From assembly GCA_964385055.1 (NCBI GenBank), contig CAYLMH010000019.1, positions 1-25,774 on the forward strand: DNA of 25,774 bases. Direction: 5' to 3'. Under the pieces are notes generated by a model. The model did no database searches. It was not told where the DNA came from and worked only from the letters and a program-made list of their open reading frames with translations. Shown here piece by piece: positions 7,140 through 14,945 of the stretch (the stretch's first letter is position 1; every line of letters begins with the position of its first letter). Made by a program: the position numbers and the translations under genes. The DNA is from JACRPI01 sp964385055 (GTDB lineage: Archaea > Nanobdellota > Nanobdellia > Woesearchaeales > DSVV01).

Positions 7140-8771
7140 TTACTCTAAATACCCATTATAAAAGTCAATGCGGTCTCCCGCAGGGCTTTGTGGGCCGATA
7201 TTGTTGTAGACTCGTGCAGTAAGAAGTTCAAGTTCATGTGGTTCTACATTAGGAGAAGACTCCATAGCAAAGCCATCTACATTTGTGTGGCTAAAGAATG
7301 GGTGTCCCATCTCATGAGCAATGGTGATAACAGCAGTCTCATAACTTCCAGCACCACCATAATCAATTTCAACATCTGAAATGACGCCTGTTGAGCTGTC
7401 AGTGTTTACATCTGTTTGCCAATTTCCAGTAAGCGTCCAATAAATGTCTCCTCCACTTCCTGAAGGAACGATGGTAATAGACGGAGCCAAAGAACCATCC
7501 CATAATGCAACGGCATCTGCTAGTGCACTGTCGTAATCAATTCCTGAATAACTGTAACCATTAAAATCTTCAACTTCTAATGATCTTGTCCCATCTCGAA
7601 TATTACTGTCCCAGCCTTCAGTATAAGGTGAAACACTTCTAATCCCACTCATATACTTAACGAGTTTAGTAACACTATCAACATCACCAGATGCATGACC
7701 AGAAATATCTCCCATATCAATCTGTGAACCAACAACTGATGCAACCTCATCAGCATACGTCTCAGGTATCAAAGTAACCCAACCTGAATTTGTTCCAGCA
7801 GAAACATCAATCCATTCATCTAATGAAACGCCACCGTAACAATTCGAACCAGTATTCGTTGAGGGAACAGAAATATTATACAAACCTTCTTCATCTAAAC
7901 TAAACGCTGCAACACCAGATGCGTCCATCGTAACAGTGGAAGAATAACCAGAAGTACTATTCGTAAGAGTTACATCAATGGAACAAGAACTATCAGCAGC
8001 AGCTCCATTATCGCCGTCAATAACATACATATCAACACTCGCAACAGAAGCAACCAACAAACTATACGAAGCGCTATCAGACAATCCTCCTGCGTCAGTA
8101 ACCTTCACTTCAACAGTGGATGTTCCAGAAGTTGTTGGTGTTCCAGAAAGTCTTCCAGAACTGTTGATAGATAACCAAGAAGGACCGTCAACAAGACTAT
8201 ACGTCAATGCATCTCCTTCAGCGTCAGTAGCAGAAACAGTTGCGCTATACGCAGTATTTACTGTCGCAGAAGAAAGTGAAGTCGTTGTAATTTCAGGAGC
8301 AGTATTTGTGGAACCATCAGCAATCGTCAATTCGAGCGATGCTTCATCTTCACCAAAATTATCTTCTACTTCAACATCAATATTGTAATTCTCTCCAACC
8401 ATAAATTCATCAGTCACCGTAAAAGACATCGTACAGCCGTTATTACTGTAAGACACATCAAATGGTAATTCGTCAATGCGGCATGTCAATGTTCCTGCGT
8501 TATCAGATTGTGTCGCAGTCACTGTATAAGTAAAAGGAGTATTCAAATACGCAGTCACGCTTGCATCAGTAATGACTGGTGCACTTCCATACGTTGAAGT
8601 ATCAGTATCTCCTGTATGGCCGCTATCGCCAGTCTCTCCAGAATCATCAGTATAAGAACTATCTCTGCCCGTATCGTCAGGTTGTCCACTATCTCTATTT
8701 CCAGTACAGCCAAGAGCTGCAACAAGTCCAAGTGGCATCCCTTTGCGCAATAACCCCTCAAGCCCTGCCAT
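7140..8771 (-). CDS. Putative lipoprotein with Ig/cadherin-like repeats and HExxH zinc protease motif
   Basis: The 543-residue protein starts MAGLEGLLRKGMPLGLVAALGC, a short signal peptide with a lipobox (Cys22). A low-complexity Asp/Ser/Thr/Gly linker follows (DSGETGDSGHTGDT). Then come two or three Ig/cadherin-like modules, the second (TAPEITTTSLSSATVNTAYS, ending SGTPTTSGTSTVEVKVTDAGG) matching the putative-Ig He_PIG type. A carboxypeptidase-regulatory-like strand region is next (VTLTNSTSGYSSTV). The last third carries AHEMGHPFFSH, a zincin HExxH site with a nearby third His; its spacing (HExxHx4H) differs from metzincins (HExxHxxGxxH), so the subfamily is unknown. The start at 8771 was chosen because a TATA box (8794-8802) would place transcription near 8772; the upstream ATG at 8792 lies too close to that box. 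It is monocistronic. Likely a cell-surface protease; the substrate is unknown. Confidence 0.7.
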   Translation of the reverse strand: MAGLEGLLRKGMPLGLVAALGCTGNRDSGQPDDTGRDSSYTDDSGETGDSGHTGDTDTSTYGSAPVITDASVTAYLNTPFTYTVTATQSDNAGTLTCRIDELPFDVSYSNNGCTMSFTVTDEFMVGENYNIDVEVEDNFGEDEASLELTIADGSTNTAPEITTTSLSSATVNTAYSATVSATDAEGDALTYSLVDGPSWLSINSSGRLSGTPTTSGTSTVEVKVTDAGGLSDSASYSLLVASVASVDMYVIDGDNGAAADSSCSIDVTLTNSTSGYSSTVTMDASGVAAFSLDEEGLYNISVPSTNTGSNCYGGVSLDEWIDVSAGTNSGWVTLIPETYADEVASVVGSQIDMGDISGHASGDVDSVTKLVKYMSGIRSVSPYTEGWDSNIRDGTRSLEVEDFNGYSYSGIDYDSALADAVALWDGSLAPSITIVPSGSGGDIYWTLTGNWQTDVNTDSSTGVISDVEIDYGGAGSYETAVITIAHEMGHPFFSHTNVDGFAMESSPNVEPHELELLTARVYNNIGPQSPAGDRIDFYNGYLE

Positions 8772-8793
8772 ACCTATCTCTATAACGCCCATA

Positions 8794-8802
8794 TTTATAA
8801 AG
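8794..8802 (-). promoter_or_regulatory. TATA box that fixes the start of the protease-like lipoprotein
   Basis: CTTTATAAA on the minus strand lies only two bases before an ATG at 8792. Archaeal transcription starts about 25 bases after the TATA box, that is near 8772, so the ATG at 8771 is the likely leaderless start. Confidence 0.6.
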
Positions 8803-8905
8803 TTTTTGGTTAATTACTCGGAGGTAGTGAAAAGAGAAAGATAACTAGTTATAAAAGTTGGAAAAGTTTAAATATAAGTTTCTTCTCTTATGCTTTGTGA
8901 TTAAA

Positions 8906-9157
8906 ATGGATGTCAGTATCAAAGATATTAATGAACATGAATGGAGAATGTTTAAGGGGGAAGCAATAAAGCATGGTCTTAAATTGGGCGAGTTTTTTAG
9001 TACGCTTGTCCAAGAACATAAAGGAAAATGTCAAGAAGGAAATTGGGATAAGATTCTTTTTGGAGAAAAAACGTGCAAAGGAATTTTGTCGCAAAAAGAT
9101 GCAAATCGCATTCGTTCTGATTTCAGAAAATCATTCTCCATGCGAGGAATGCAATGA
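8906..9157 (+). CDS. vapB: VapB-type antitoxin
   Basis: The ATG at 8906 gives 83 residues (MDVSIKDINEHEWRMFKGEA onward). A TATA-like TTTAAATAT about 30 bases before it rules out upstream in-frame starts. The protein is small and charged, with an N-terminal strand-helix-helix arrangement (VSIKDINEHEWRMFKGEAIK, then GLKLGEFFSTLV) like ribbon-helix-helix antitoxins and a C-terminal tail ending SMRGMQ. It overlaps the PIN-domain toxin gene by four bases (ATGA), the classic antitoxin-toxin arrangement. Antitoxins bind and inhibit the toxin and repress their own promoter. The fold is inferred from position and size more than from motifs. Confidence 0.7.
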   Translation: MDVSIKDINEHEWRMFKGEAIKHGLKLGEFFSTLVQEHKGKCQEGNWDKILFGEKTCKGILSQKDANRIRSDFRKSFSMRGMQ

Positions 9158-9552
9158 AATATGTTATAGATACAAGCATTCTTATAGAAATAGAGAATGG
9201 TAATGAAGAAATCATCAATGCTCTACATCAATTGAAAAAAACTCCTTTTTCTGAGCTATATATTACTATTTTTACTTTTTGTGAATATTATTATGGTGTT
9301 ATGGAAAGAAGCCAGGAAAATAAAGAGAAAGTAAAGCAGCGACTTTTACAATATGAAATACTCAACACATCTGTTGAATCAGCTTCTCATTTTTGCGAAC
9401 TTTTTTCTGCGCTGAAAAAGAAAGGAAAATCTCTTCCACAATTTGATACATTCATTGCTGCCATTACAATTGAGCAGCAAGGAGTTCTTGTTACAGGAGA
9501 TAGTGATTTTGCGCAAATACCTAATTTAAACAGCATTGTGCTTCCTGTTTAG
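9154..9552 (+). CDS. vapC: VapC-type PIN-domain toxin ribonuclease
   Basis: The 132-residue protein has the PIN-domain acidic residues in order: D6 in YVIDTSIL, E44 in FCEYYYG, D98 in PQFDTFIAA, and D116/D118 in TGDSDFAQIP. These bind Mg or Mn for RNA cleavage, which in VapC toxins usually hits tRNA or rRNA. The length is typical for VapC (about 130). Its start overlaps the stop of the antitoxin gene (ATGA), with GAGGA just upstream as the ribosome site. It converges on the phosphoesterase gene with a gap of three bases. All catalytic residues are present, so it looks intact. Confidence 0.88.
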   Translation: MKYVIDTSILIEIENGNEEIINALHQLKKTPFSELYITIFTFCEYYYGVMERSQENKEKVKQRLLQYEILNTSVESASHFCELFSALKKKGKSLPQFDTFIAAITIEQQGVLVTGDSDFAQIPNLNSIVLPV

Positions 9553-9555
9553 GTG

Positions 9556-10419
9556 TCAGATCAATTCTCTCAACTTACTTCTATAATTATCTCTTGTATA
9601 TTCTTGCAACCAAGGTTCGTCAATAAAAGAAAAAGAATGTTGTGACATGTGTTCCCATGTAAGAATACCAATACTTCCAGGATTTATTCTTCTCGCATTT
9701 CTAAAATTGACTTCATTTAAGAGATACGATTGTGTTTTTCCCTGCACGGAAAGTTGTTGTCCAGGATCATGATAGTGCCCACAGAAATGATACGTTGGTT
9801 GGACTATCTCAATAAGCTCTTTCACTTTTGGAGAACCTCGTTCCGTAGTCCCATCAAATGGTGGATGGTGGGTAAGAAGAATATCAATCCCTTCTTTTGT
9901 CATCAGTTTTTTATATGCAACATTGCTAAAATGCCATGGCTCTCTTTGTCCAACTTCATGTTCTAATCTCCCAAGTCCAGCAATAATTATTGGGCCATTT
10001 CTTTTTGTTTCAATAGCTGTTTCTGCACCGTCTCTCAAATAATGAAATTTACCAAATGCATCAACTGCACATACCCCTTCTGGTCCTTCATGCTGTGCAA
10101 GAAAATCAAAGTCTTCATGATTTCCAGCAATAAAAAGCATGTTTTTGTCAAAAAGAGGTCTTTCTCCACCAAAAAGAAGTTCTGCATCGCCTGTTCCTTC
10201 ATAAAATTGTTGAAAACTGATTTCATCAGGATCTTGTTCAGCAAAGCGTTTTGTCGCTTCATCAATACAAACAGCAGGATGGGGGAAAATACCCATATCT
10301 CCAACCTGAAGAACAGCGTCAAGTGTTTTTCCCGTCTCTTTCTCCCAGCGTTTTAAGAGCGTAAATGCAAGAGTGTAATGTCCATGGAGATCACCGAGAA
10401 TAGCGATAGAAGCAGTCAT
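9556..10419 (-). CDS. Calcineurin-like metallophosphoesterase
   Basis: From the ATG at 10419 the protein has 287 residues. All metal-binding motifs are visible: GDLHGHY (D10, H12), GDMG (D41), GNHED (N100, H101), THHPP (H184, H185) and GHYHD (214-218). These coordinate two metal ions for phosphoester hydrolysis. The substrate cannot be read; relatives hydrolyse nucleotides, phosphoproteins or RNA ends. An insert of about 45 residues lies between GDMG and GNHE. The start at 10419 is preferred over one at 10452 because GAGG lies 8 bases upstream and because the longer form would run into the preceding gene, whose stop is at 10430. It is probably cotranscribed with that small gene. Confidence 0.85.
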   Translation of the reverse strand: MTASIAILGDLHGHYTLAFTLLKRWEKETGKTLDAVLQVGDMGIFPHPAVCIDEATKRFAEQDPDEISFQQFYEGTGDAELLFGGERPLFDKNMLFIAGNHEDFDFLAQHEGPEGVCAVDAFGKFHYLRDGAETAIETKRNGPIIIAGLGRLEHEVGQREPWHFSNVAYKKLMTKEGIDILLTHHPPFDGTTERGSPKVKELIEIVQPTYHFCGHYHDPGQQLSVQGKTQSYLLNEVNFRNARRINPGSIGILTWEHMSQHSFSFIDEPWLQEYTRDNYRSKLRELI

Positions 10420-10429
10420 GTAAATAACC

Positions 10430-10804
10430 TCACTGAAGAACAGGTTTTCCATTCATAATTGCGTATTGGAATAAACCTTCTGTTTGGTGCGTTAGATTAT
10501 CTTTTGCGTCATACATCTCACTTTCATGACGGTCAGGAGGAGTAAATTTTCCAACAACTTTACCTGTATAGTTCCCTTGTGCATCATAACATTTTGTGGT
10601 GGTAAGCTCTGTATTTCCATTTAAAGCATAGATAAACTCTGCTCGATCTTGGAGAACAAGTCCTTCTCGATACCTTTCTTCAATTAAAAATCTCCCTGCG
10701 TCATCAAGAGTGACTCGATAATGGAACATCCTTTGAGCATCAGCATCGCTAAGATGATCGTCAAGAGTAGTTAAATCCCGCACACGAAATGGTCCTTTTG
10801 GCAT
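10430..10804 (-). CDS. Small hypothetical protein
   Basis: I do not recognise this 124-residue protein. It is soluble, without signal or membrane segments, and seems to consist of repeated beta-hairpins with turn motifs such as DDAGRF, DAQGNY and DAKDNL. These give a regular pattern of Asp-x-x-Gly/Asn turns at about residues 34, 75 and 101, possibly a small beta-repeat fold. A TATA box (CATTTATAAATG) lies about 30 bases upstream of the ATG, so this gene leads the transcript that continues into the phosphoesterase 10 bases later. Confidence 0.65.
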   Translation of the reverse strand: MPKGPFRVRDLTTLDDHLSDADAQRMFHYRVTLDDAGRFLIEERYREGLVLQDRAEFIYALNGNTELTTTKCYDAQGNYTGKVVGKFTPPDRHESEMYDAKDNLTHQTEGLFQYAIMNGKPVLQ

Positions 10805-10852
10805 ATAATGAAGGGGTCTAAAGGCATTTATAAATGTTACTGATTTTTACTC

Positions 10853-11860
10853 TCATTTAGTGGTGATACTTGTGACTTGTATGTGTGGCTTTTCTCTCAA
10901 ATTTAAAGAAAGAAGCCATGTATCCATCATAAAAAAAATACTAATGGGTCTTCCTACTCGTCCAGCTAAAGAAATATCTTTAAGATAATAAAAGAGATTC
11001 TTAAAAGGACCAGTAGACTCAATGCCCGGGTGAGTATCAAATCCTACGGGCATTGTTCTCTGCACATTCTTAAATGTGACAATTTGTTTTCTGTTCATAT
11101 GGCTAGTCACTATTTTCCAGAGTTCGGGGGTGAGAACGATGAGTAAATCAACATCACTTACTCTGCCCATATCAGAAGGAAGGCCATAATTGGGCGAACG
11201 GTCGTTATTGCAGAAACCAGTGATAAGGCTTCCGAATAAATAAAATGTAATCTTTTGTCCAGGGGGAAATTCTTGAGCGTGTGGAGAGGCAAAGAATTGT
11301 TGTATTTTCTCAGCCATACGCACTAACTCTTTCTCTTTATATGTTGGACCAGGATCATATACTTTTGCTCGTTTTTGTACTTTTTCCTGAAGTTTTTTCT
11401 CAATTTTTCTATATATTTTAGGGCTCACTTTTCCTTTTATTTTAAGAAGAAACGCAGTTTTCTCTTCTTCAGAGACCACTGGTTTTTCTAAAAGGAGGAG
11501 AAGATGTTTTTCTGCTTCTTCACCAAATTTTTCAAAATTAATAAGTTTGGTAAGATCATAGTTCTCCAAAAGAAGTATTTTTTTTATAAGTTCTCGTGCT
11601 GTACTGCTTTGTTGGTGTCGTTCAATAGTTTGTAGTGCTGCGCGTGCAGCTTGAAGAACGGAACGTGCATGTAAAATTAACTCTTCATCTTCAATATCTT
11701 CTTGAAGTAGGCGTACTTCATCAACATCAAGCGCAAGAAGTTGTTTGAGTTCTTTTTTGCTTCCTTCAAATTGCCCCGCGTCAATTTTCTCAAGAATATT
11801 TTGACAGAGTTCTTTTATTCTGAGGATATCTTGAGCAATTCTATTCACAGCAATAACCAT
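10853..11860 (-). CDS. Nucleotidyltransferase-fold protein with long helical N-terminus
   Basis: The 335-residue protein has a helical, partly coiled-coil N-terminus (about 1-165, rich in Glu, Lys and Leu). A polymerase-beta-type nucleotidyltransferase core follows: FYLFGSLITGF with GS at 210-211, then SDVDLLIVLT with D236 and D238. The G-S and D-x-D motifs bind the nucleotide triphosphate and Mg. The gap between them is about 25 residues and includes an unusual loop (NNDRSPNYGLPSDMGR), longer than in minimal nucleotidyltransferases. A third catalytic Asp is not obvious, though H-P-G-I-E in the C-terminal part falls where it might lie. There is no neighbouring HEPN partner. A TATA-like TTTATATATT lies about 30 bases upstream. 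Substrate unknown. Confidence 0.65.
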   Translation of the reverse strand: MVIAVNRIAQDILRIKELCQNILEKIDAGQFEGSKKELKQLLALDVDEVRLLQEDIEDEELILHARSVLQAARAALQTIERHQQSSTARELIKKILLLENYDLTKLINFEKFGEEAEKHLLLLLEKPVVSEEEKTAFLLKIKGKVSPKIYRKIEKKLQEKVQKRAKVYDPGPTYKEKELVRMAEKIQQFFASPHAQEFPPGQKITFYLFGSLITGFCNNDRSPNYGLPSDMGRVSDVDLLIVLTPELWKIVTSHMNRKQIVTFKNVQRTMPVGFDTHPGIESTGPFKNLFYYLKDISLAGRVGRPISIFFMMDTWLLSLNLREKPHIQVTSITTK

Positions 11861-11899
11861 AAATAAAGCTGTGCTCTAAGAATATATAAAACTATTCTC

Positions 11900-12277
11900 T
11901 CAACTACTACTCCCGCAAATCACGTCATTAATCTCAATGCCGGGGCAGCCCGAAGCAACCATATCATCAAGCTCTACTAAATTCCCATTTTTGTCAGTAG
12001 CATAAATACAAATATTCTTATTGGTGTTAAAGAATTCTTTCATCGCAGTACAATTCATTGCAGCAAGCGCTTCGACTTCATCAGAATCAAGTTCCCCATC
12101 TCTGAAATATGTATTTCCGCTCAATTCTTCAACAAGCGCGTTCGCTGCGTCTTCTTCTTCTGTCTTTGTTACATCAACACTGAAGAGATAATAAAATAAG
12201 ACAATGGTACTCAAAAAGATAGTGATCCCAATAATGAGATCAAGGGTAATTGTTTGCGCTCCTTTGTTATTTAACAA
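11900..12277 (-). CDS. Prepilin/archaellin-like protein with class III signal peptide
   Basis: The 125-residue protein begins LNNKGAQTITLDLIIGITIFL, a positively charged tip, a KG-AQ site and a long hydrophobic helix. This is the layout of archaeal type IV pilins and archaellins cut by a FlaK/PibD-type peptidase after Gly. Gly cleavage is inferred from the motif. The exterior part is acidic and has four Cys (NCTAM, NICIYA, SGCPG, VICGSSS) that could form two disulfides. The start codon is TTG, supported by a strong GGTGAGG a few bases upstream, inside the preceding gene. The gene overlaps that gene by seven bases, so translational coupling is likely. It may be a minor pilin of the surface locus. 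Confidence 0.75.
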   Translation of the reverse strand: MLNNKGAQTITLDLIIGITIFLSTIVLFYYLFSVDVTKTEEEDAANALVEELSGNTYFRDGELDSDEVEALAAMNCTAMKEFFNTNKNICIYATDKNGNLVELDDMVASGCPGIEINDVICGSSS

Positions 12278-13752
12278 AATGCCTCACCATACACATCGCA
12301 GCGGAAGTCTTCATACTCCGAGCAATCTTCTTTTTCAGGTTGCGGATCACTAAAAATCACAAAATGCAAATCCACCCATTCTCCATTCAGTAACACTGTT
12401 TTTTCTCGCGCGATAATGTTCTCAACACAATTTGTTTCGACATCTTCTGCGCTGAAATATTCTCGAGTATACGATTGCGGAGATTCACTGCAGCAATACA
12501 CTTCATATCCATAGACGCTGTTACTCGTAGAATCAGTTTCTTCACTTAACACATAACGGTAGCCTTCACGTCGTCCATCGCAGTACGTTGCAACGCTCGT
12601 TCCTTCATAAGAAGAATAACTGCAACCATTGACGCCGTCGCAGGACGCGTAACACGTTCTGTCATTCATCGTGCAGTCAGATTGGCATTCCGCGCTCAAA
12701 TACATTTCAAAATAATCAAGGGTTTCATCGCCAGTCATTGAAGTTAAATCAATCGTTTTTGTGACAGTATTGTATCCGTCTTTTTCTGCGACAAGGTAAT
12801 AAGTATCAGGTTCAAGAGCAACAACATATTCTCCAACAGTATTGTCAGCATTATCACAATCAGAAATAATCGTGCTCCATGCTGCGGATTCCGTGGTGTC
12901 TGTATCATACACAATCGAAGTATCACTCATGTCTTTGATGCTCACGGTCACTCCTTCAAGCGCTTCGCATGCGTCACTTCCTCTATACGTCTCAGCGACA
13001 ATTGCTCCTGTGACAAAATAGCCATCATCGCCGTCGCAATAGCCATTGGTTAAATCTCCGTCGTAATCATCGTTGAATGTATCAGAAGTAGAAGTTCCCG
13101 TTGTCCATGTTCCTTGAGCAGCGTCACAATAGGTTTCGCTTTCATCAGCGTCGTGCCAGTTCCCTTCATCACAAATTTCTTCATCGCCTGTGCCATCAGT
13201 ATCATGACAACTCACATCACTGGAACAAAGATTGGAAGTATATGTATATGGGCGGTAAAGTGTTCCATCGTCAGCGCAATTATCCAAATAATCAATGCCA
13301 AGAGCAGTTCCATCTTCATAACTATCGACGCACGCAGGACCGTTATCGTCGTCAATAACTTCTTCTGTGGTACAACTGCTTCCAGAGCAATCTTCTTCTC
13401 CACCACTATCAACAGAATCTCCTTCGCTGTCTGTTTCATCTTTGGTGTATTCATTAGTAGAATCACCGCACACTTCGCCAGAATCAGTGCATCCCCAACC
13501 GCAGGTGTTTGCGACGCAACAATCAGGGTCATCGGCTATTGCACCTGTGTCTCCAGATGTATCTTCAGCGCAAGCTTCACAATTGACATAATCAGAAGGA
13601 CATATATCATCACTCTCGCCACAAGTAAAGTTCGTGTCACCAATGGTAATCCCATAAGGGATCGCAGCTGAAGATGATTGAATAGTAAAGAGAAGCAAAA
13701 GAGTAAGAACTGGAAAAGAAAGAACAAGAAACAAAACCTCTCGTGTATTCAT
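12271..13752 (-). CDS. Secreted Cys/Asp-rich surface protein
   Basis: The 493-residue protein has a signal peptide or anchor (MNTREVLFLVLSFPVLTLLLL, ending SSSAAIPYG). The N-terminal half is packed with Cys and Asp in motifs such as NCEACAED, PDCCVANTCGWGC and CSGSSCTTEE, suggesting disulfide-bonded, Ca-binding acidic modules. Residues about 246-345 (VTGAIVAETYRG, then GVTVSIKD, EYVVALEPDTYYLVAEKDGY) look like a carboxypeptidase-regulatory or CnaB-like beta-sandwich. A Cys-rich C-terminus follows (CQSDCTMNDRTCYASCDG). It resembles the ectodomain of the protein at 1946. TATA box ACTATATATAG about 30 bases before the ATG. The prepilin gene overlaps its end, so the two products may act together, for example as tip adhesin and pilin (inference). 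Confidence 0.75.
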   Translation of the reverse strand: MNTREVLFLVLSFPVLTLLLLFTIQSSSAAIPYGITIGDTNFTCGESDDICPSDYVNCEACAEDTSGDTGAIADDPDCCVANTCGWGCTDSGEVCGDSTNEYTKDETDSEGDSVDSGGEEDCSGSSCTTEEVIDDDNGPACVDSYEDGTALGIDYLDNCADDGTLYRPYTYTSNLCSSDVSCHDTDGTGDEEICDEGNWHDADESETYCDAAQGTWTTGTSTSDTFNDDYDGDLTNGYCDGDDGYFVTGAIVAETYRGSDACEALEGVTVSIKDMSDTSIVYDTDTTESAAWSTIISDCDNADNTVGEYVVALEPDTYYLVAEKDGYNTVTKTIDLTSMTGDETLDYFEMYLSAECQSDCTMNDRTCYASCDGVNGCSYSSYEGTSVATYCDGRREGYRYVLSEETDSTSNSVYGYEVYCCSESPQSYTREYFSAEDVETNCVENIIAREKTVLLNGEWVDLHFVIFSDPQPEKEDCSEYEDFRCDVYGEAFC

Positions 13753-13792
13753 AGGTCTTTCCTGCGAATACCGCTATATATAGTTTTCTTAT

Positions 13793-14218
13793 TCAAGATA
13801 TTCTTATGCAGTGCTTCTCTATCATATCAAGGAGTTTATCGTGCTTCTTATTTATATCAACAGTAAGAGTGTCGAGTCTTTTATTGAGTTCTGAATATTG
13901 GACAGTCATTGTTGCTTTTATTTCTCCAACTTCTCTATCTAAATCATACACTTTCTTTTTCATAGGATTGAGATATGCTTTCCAGAGAGCAAATCCTGCT
14001 AAGACTCCTTCAATAGTCAGTTCCCACCAAGGATCCACACCCCATGACGCAGGAAGTACAGGATCATCTGTCGCAATTGCAAGGAAGAATAAGATAAGTT
14101 GAAGAACAACAAGAAAGCTCACTAAATCTTCAAACCTCGCCTTTTTCTGTGCACGATCTACCGCAAACAGAATTCCCGCAATGATAAGTATGCACCAAAA
14201 TAAAATCATGAATATCAT
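13793..14218 (-). CDS. Membrane protein with C-terminal coiled coil
   Basis: The 141-residue protein has two strong hydrophobic segments (about 1-20 and 31-50) and perhaps a third (68-82). A charged coiled-coil tail follows (about 92-134: KKKVYDLDREVGEIKATM, then LNKRLDTLTVDINKKHDKLLDMIEK). The short loop DDPVLPASWGVDPWW is probably exterior. I do not recognise it; the shape resembles small scaffold proteins of membrane complexes. It follows GAGGGTG just upstream of the ATG and a TATA-like AATATATAG about 40 bases upstream. Its neighbours are pilin-like and surface genes, so a role as an inner-membrane part of that machinery is possible but unproven. Confidence 0.65.
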   Translation of the reverse strand: MIFMILFWCILIIAGILFAVDRAQKKARFEDLVSFLVVLQLILFFLAIATDDPVLPASWGVDPWWELTIEGVLAGFALWKAYLNPMKKKVYDLDREVGEIKATMTVQYSELNKRLDTLTVDINKKHDKLLDMIEKHCIRIS

Positions 14219-14272
14219 GTTTTCACCCTCTCTTTTATTATAATTGTCTATATATTACTTTCTTTTTTCAAT

Positions 14273-14299
14273 GAAAAAAATAAAATAAAAATAAAAAAA
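14273..14299 (-). terminator. T-rich terminator of the Lrp-like gene
   Basis: The 27 bases after the stop are almost pure A on the plus strand, that is a T-rich tract on the transcribed minus strand with runs of four to eight T. This suits archaeal termination after the regulator gene at 14300. No hairpin precedes it. Confidence 0.5.
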
Positions 14300-14764
14300 T
14301 TAACAAGCAACAGCATCGAGAAGAAATCCCTCTCGTTTGAAATCCTGCAAAACATAAAAGCTGTCCACTTTTGGCACGCGGTGCTTTTCTTCAAGTTCTC
14401 GTGCAAAAAGTTCTGCGTGTGCAATGTCGTGGAAAAGCGCTTCGCAGGCAAAATCATAGCCGTTGTTGATAATGTATGCGCTGTTGATGTTTGGGTGGTT
14501 GAGAAGATGTTGAAAAAGGTCTTCTCGTTTGTTCTTGTGCGCTTTGATAAAAAACTGAACGCGAACGTTGTAACCCAGTTTTGCGAAATCGAGCAAAACA
14601 GTGTAGCGCGTAATAATGTCATCACACGCTTCTTTCAGCTTGTCGTAGATAGTCGTGACAGGAATCCTCGTCTTTTTGCTGATTTCCGTTAGGCTTAATC
14701 GGCTATTTTGCCGCAATGTAATTAACAATTCTTTTTCCTTTTGTTGTTCTATTTGTTTTGGCAT
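14300..14764 (-). CDS. Lrp/AsnC-like transcriptional regulator (paralogue of the 5966 gene)
   Basis: The 154-residue protein starts MPKQIEQQKEKELLITLRQN and carries an N-terminal winged helix (LSLTEISKKTRIPVTTIYDKL, residues 23-43). The link ITRYTVLLDFAKLGYN corresponds to IKKATVLLDTLRLGYS of the regulator at 5966. A RAM-like domain follows (VRVQFFIKAHKN, INSAYIINNGYDFACEALF, ending FYVLQDFKREGFLLDAVAC). The two proteins align along their whole length at modest identity, so they are paralogues. A GAGGGG ribosome site lies 5 bases before the ATG. Its promoter, near 14854-14881, carries the same TTCGAA palindrome as the LysM operon, suggesting autoregulation or cross-regulation. The ligand is unknown. 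Confidence 0.75.
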   Translation of the reverse strand: MPKQIEQQKEKELLITLRQNSRLSLTEISKKTRIPVTTIYDKLKEACDDIITRYTVLLDFAKLGYNVRVQFFIKAHKNKREDLFQHLLNHPNINSAYIINNGYDFACEALFHDIAHAELFARELEEKHRVPKVDSFYVLQDFKREGFLLDAVAC

Positions 14765-14853
14765 AGTTTCCCCTCTTTTTGAGTCGTTTTTTGATCTAAC
14801 TAATCATCGACCCCTTGTCTTCTTCTAAGGAGAAATTTCTATTAAGAGTTACT

Positions 14854-14881
14854 GCTAATATAATTCGAATACATTCGAATA
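14854..14881 (-). promoter_or_regulatory. TTCGAA operator and TATA box of the Lrp-like gene
   Basis: On the minus strand TATTCGAAT, one base, then TATTCGAATTA is followed directly by TATATTAG (a TATA-like box). The two TTCGAA centres lie 10 bases apart, one helical turn. A near copy lies at 7020-7041, also next to a TATA box. This supports binding by the paralogous Lrp-like regulators. Confidence 0.65.
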
Positions 14882-14921
14882 AAATAAATCCAATAAGTGA
14901 AAGTAAGTGTTCTTTTAGATT

Positions 14922-14930
14922 TTTATAAAA
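14922..14930 (+). promoter_or_regulatory. Plus-strand TATA box before the structured RNA
   Basis: TTTATAAAA (14922-14930) is centred about 20-26 bases before the first hairpin of the structured RNA at 14946, which is the archaeal spacing. No coding gene follows it until 15232, where another TATA box is present. Confidence 0.45.
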
Positions 14931-14945
14931 TAAAGTACAAATAAA

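Larger units (their letters stand above)
14765..14945. other. Leader and promoter interval without a gene
   Basis: This 181-base stretch holds the long leader of the Lrp-like gene, its TTCGAA operator and TATA box, and at its right end a plus-strand TATA box that could start the structured RNA at about 14946. I see no reading frame with a ribosome site. A weak CG-poor run at 14881-14920 shows nothing else recognisable. Confidence 0.5.

Noticed and set aside
8772..8792. Upstream ATG of the zincin lipoprotein
   Set aside because: Its ATG lies two bases after the TATA box, so it would not be transcribed; the ATG at 8771 sits at the expected transcription start.
8858..8905. Upstream TTG start for the VapB-type antitoxin
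   Set aside because: The extension would cover the TATA-like box, which instead points to the ATG at 8906.
14248..14625. Overlapping frame inside the Lrp-like gene
   Set aside because: It is a shifted frame of the regulator with odd composition and no ribosome site or TATA box.
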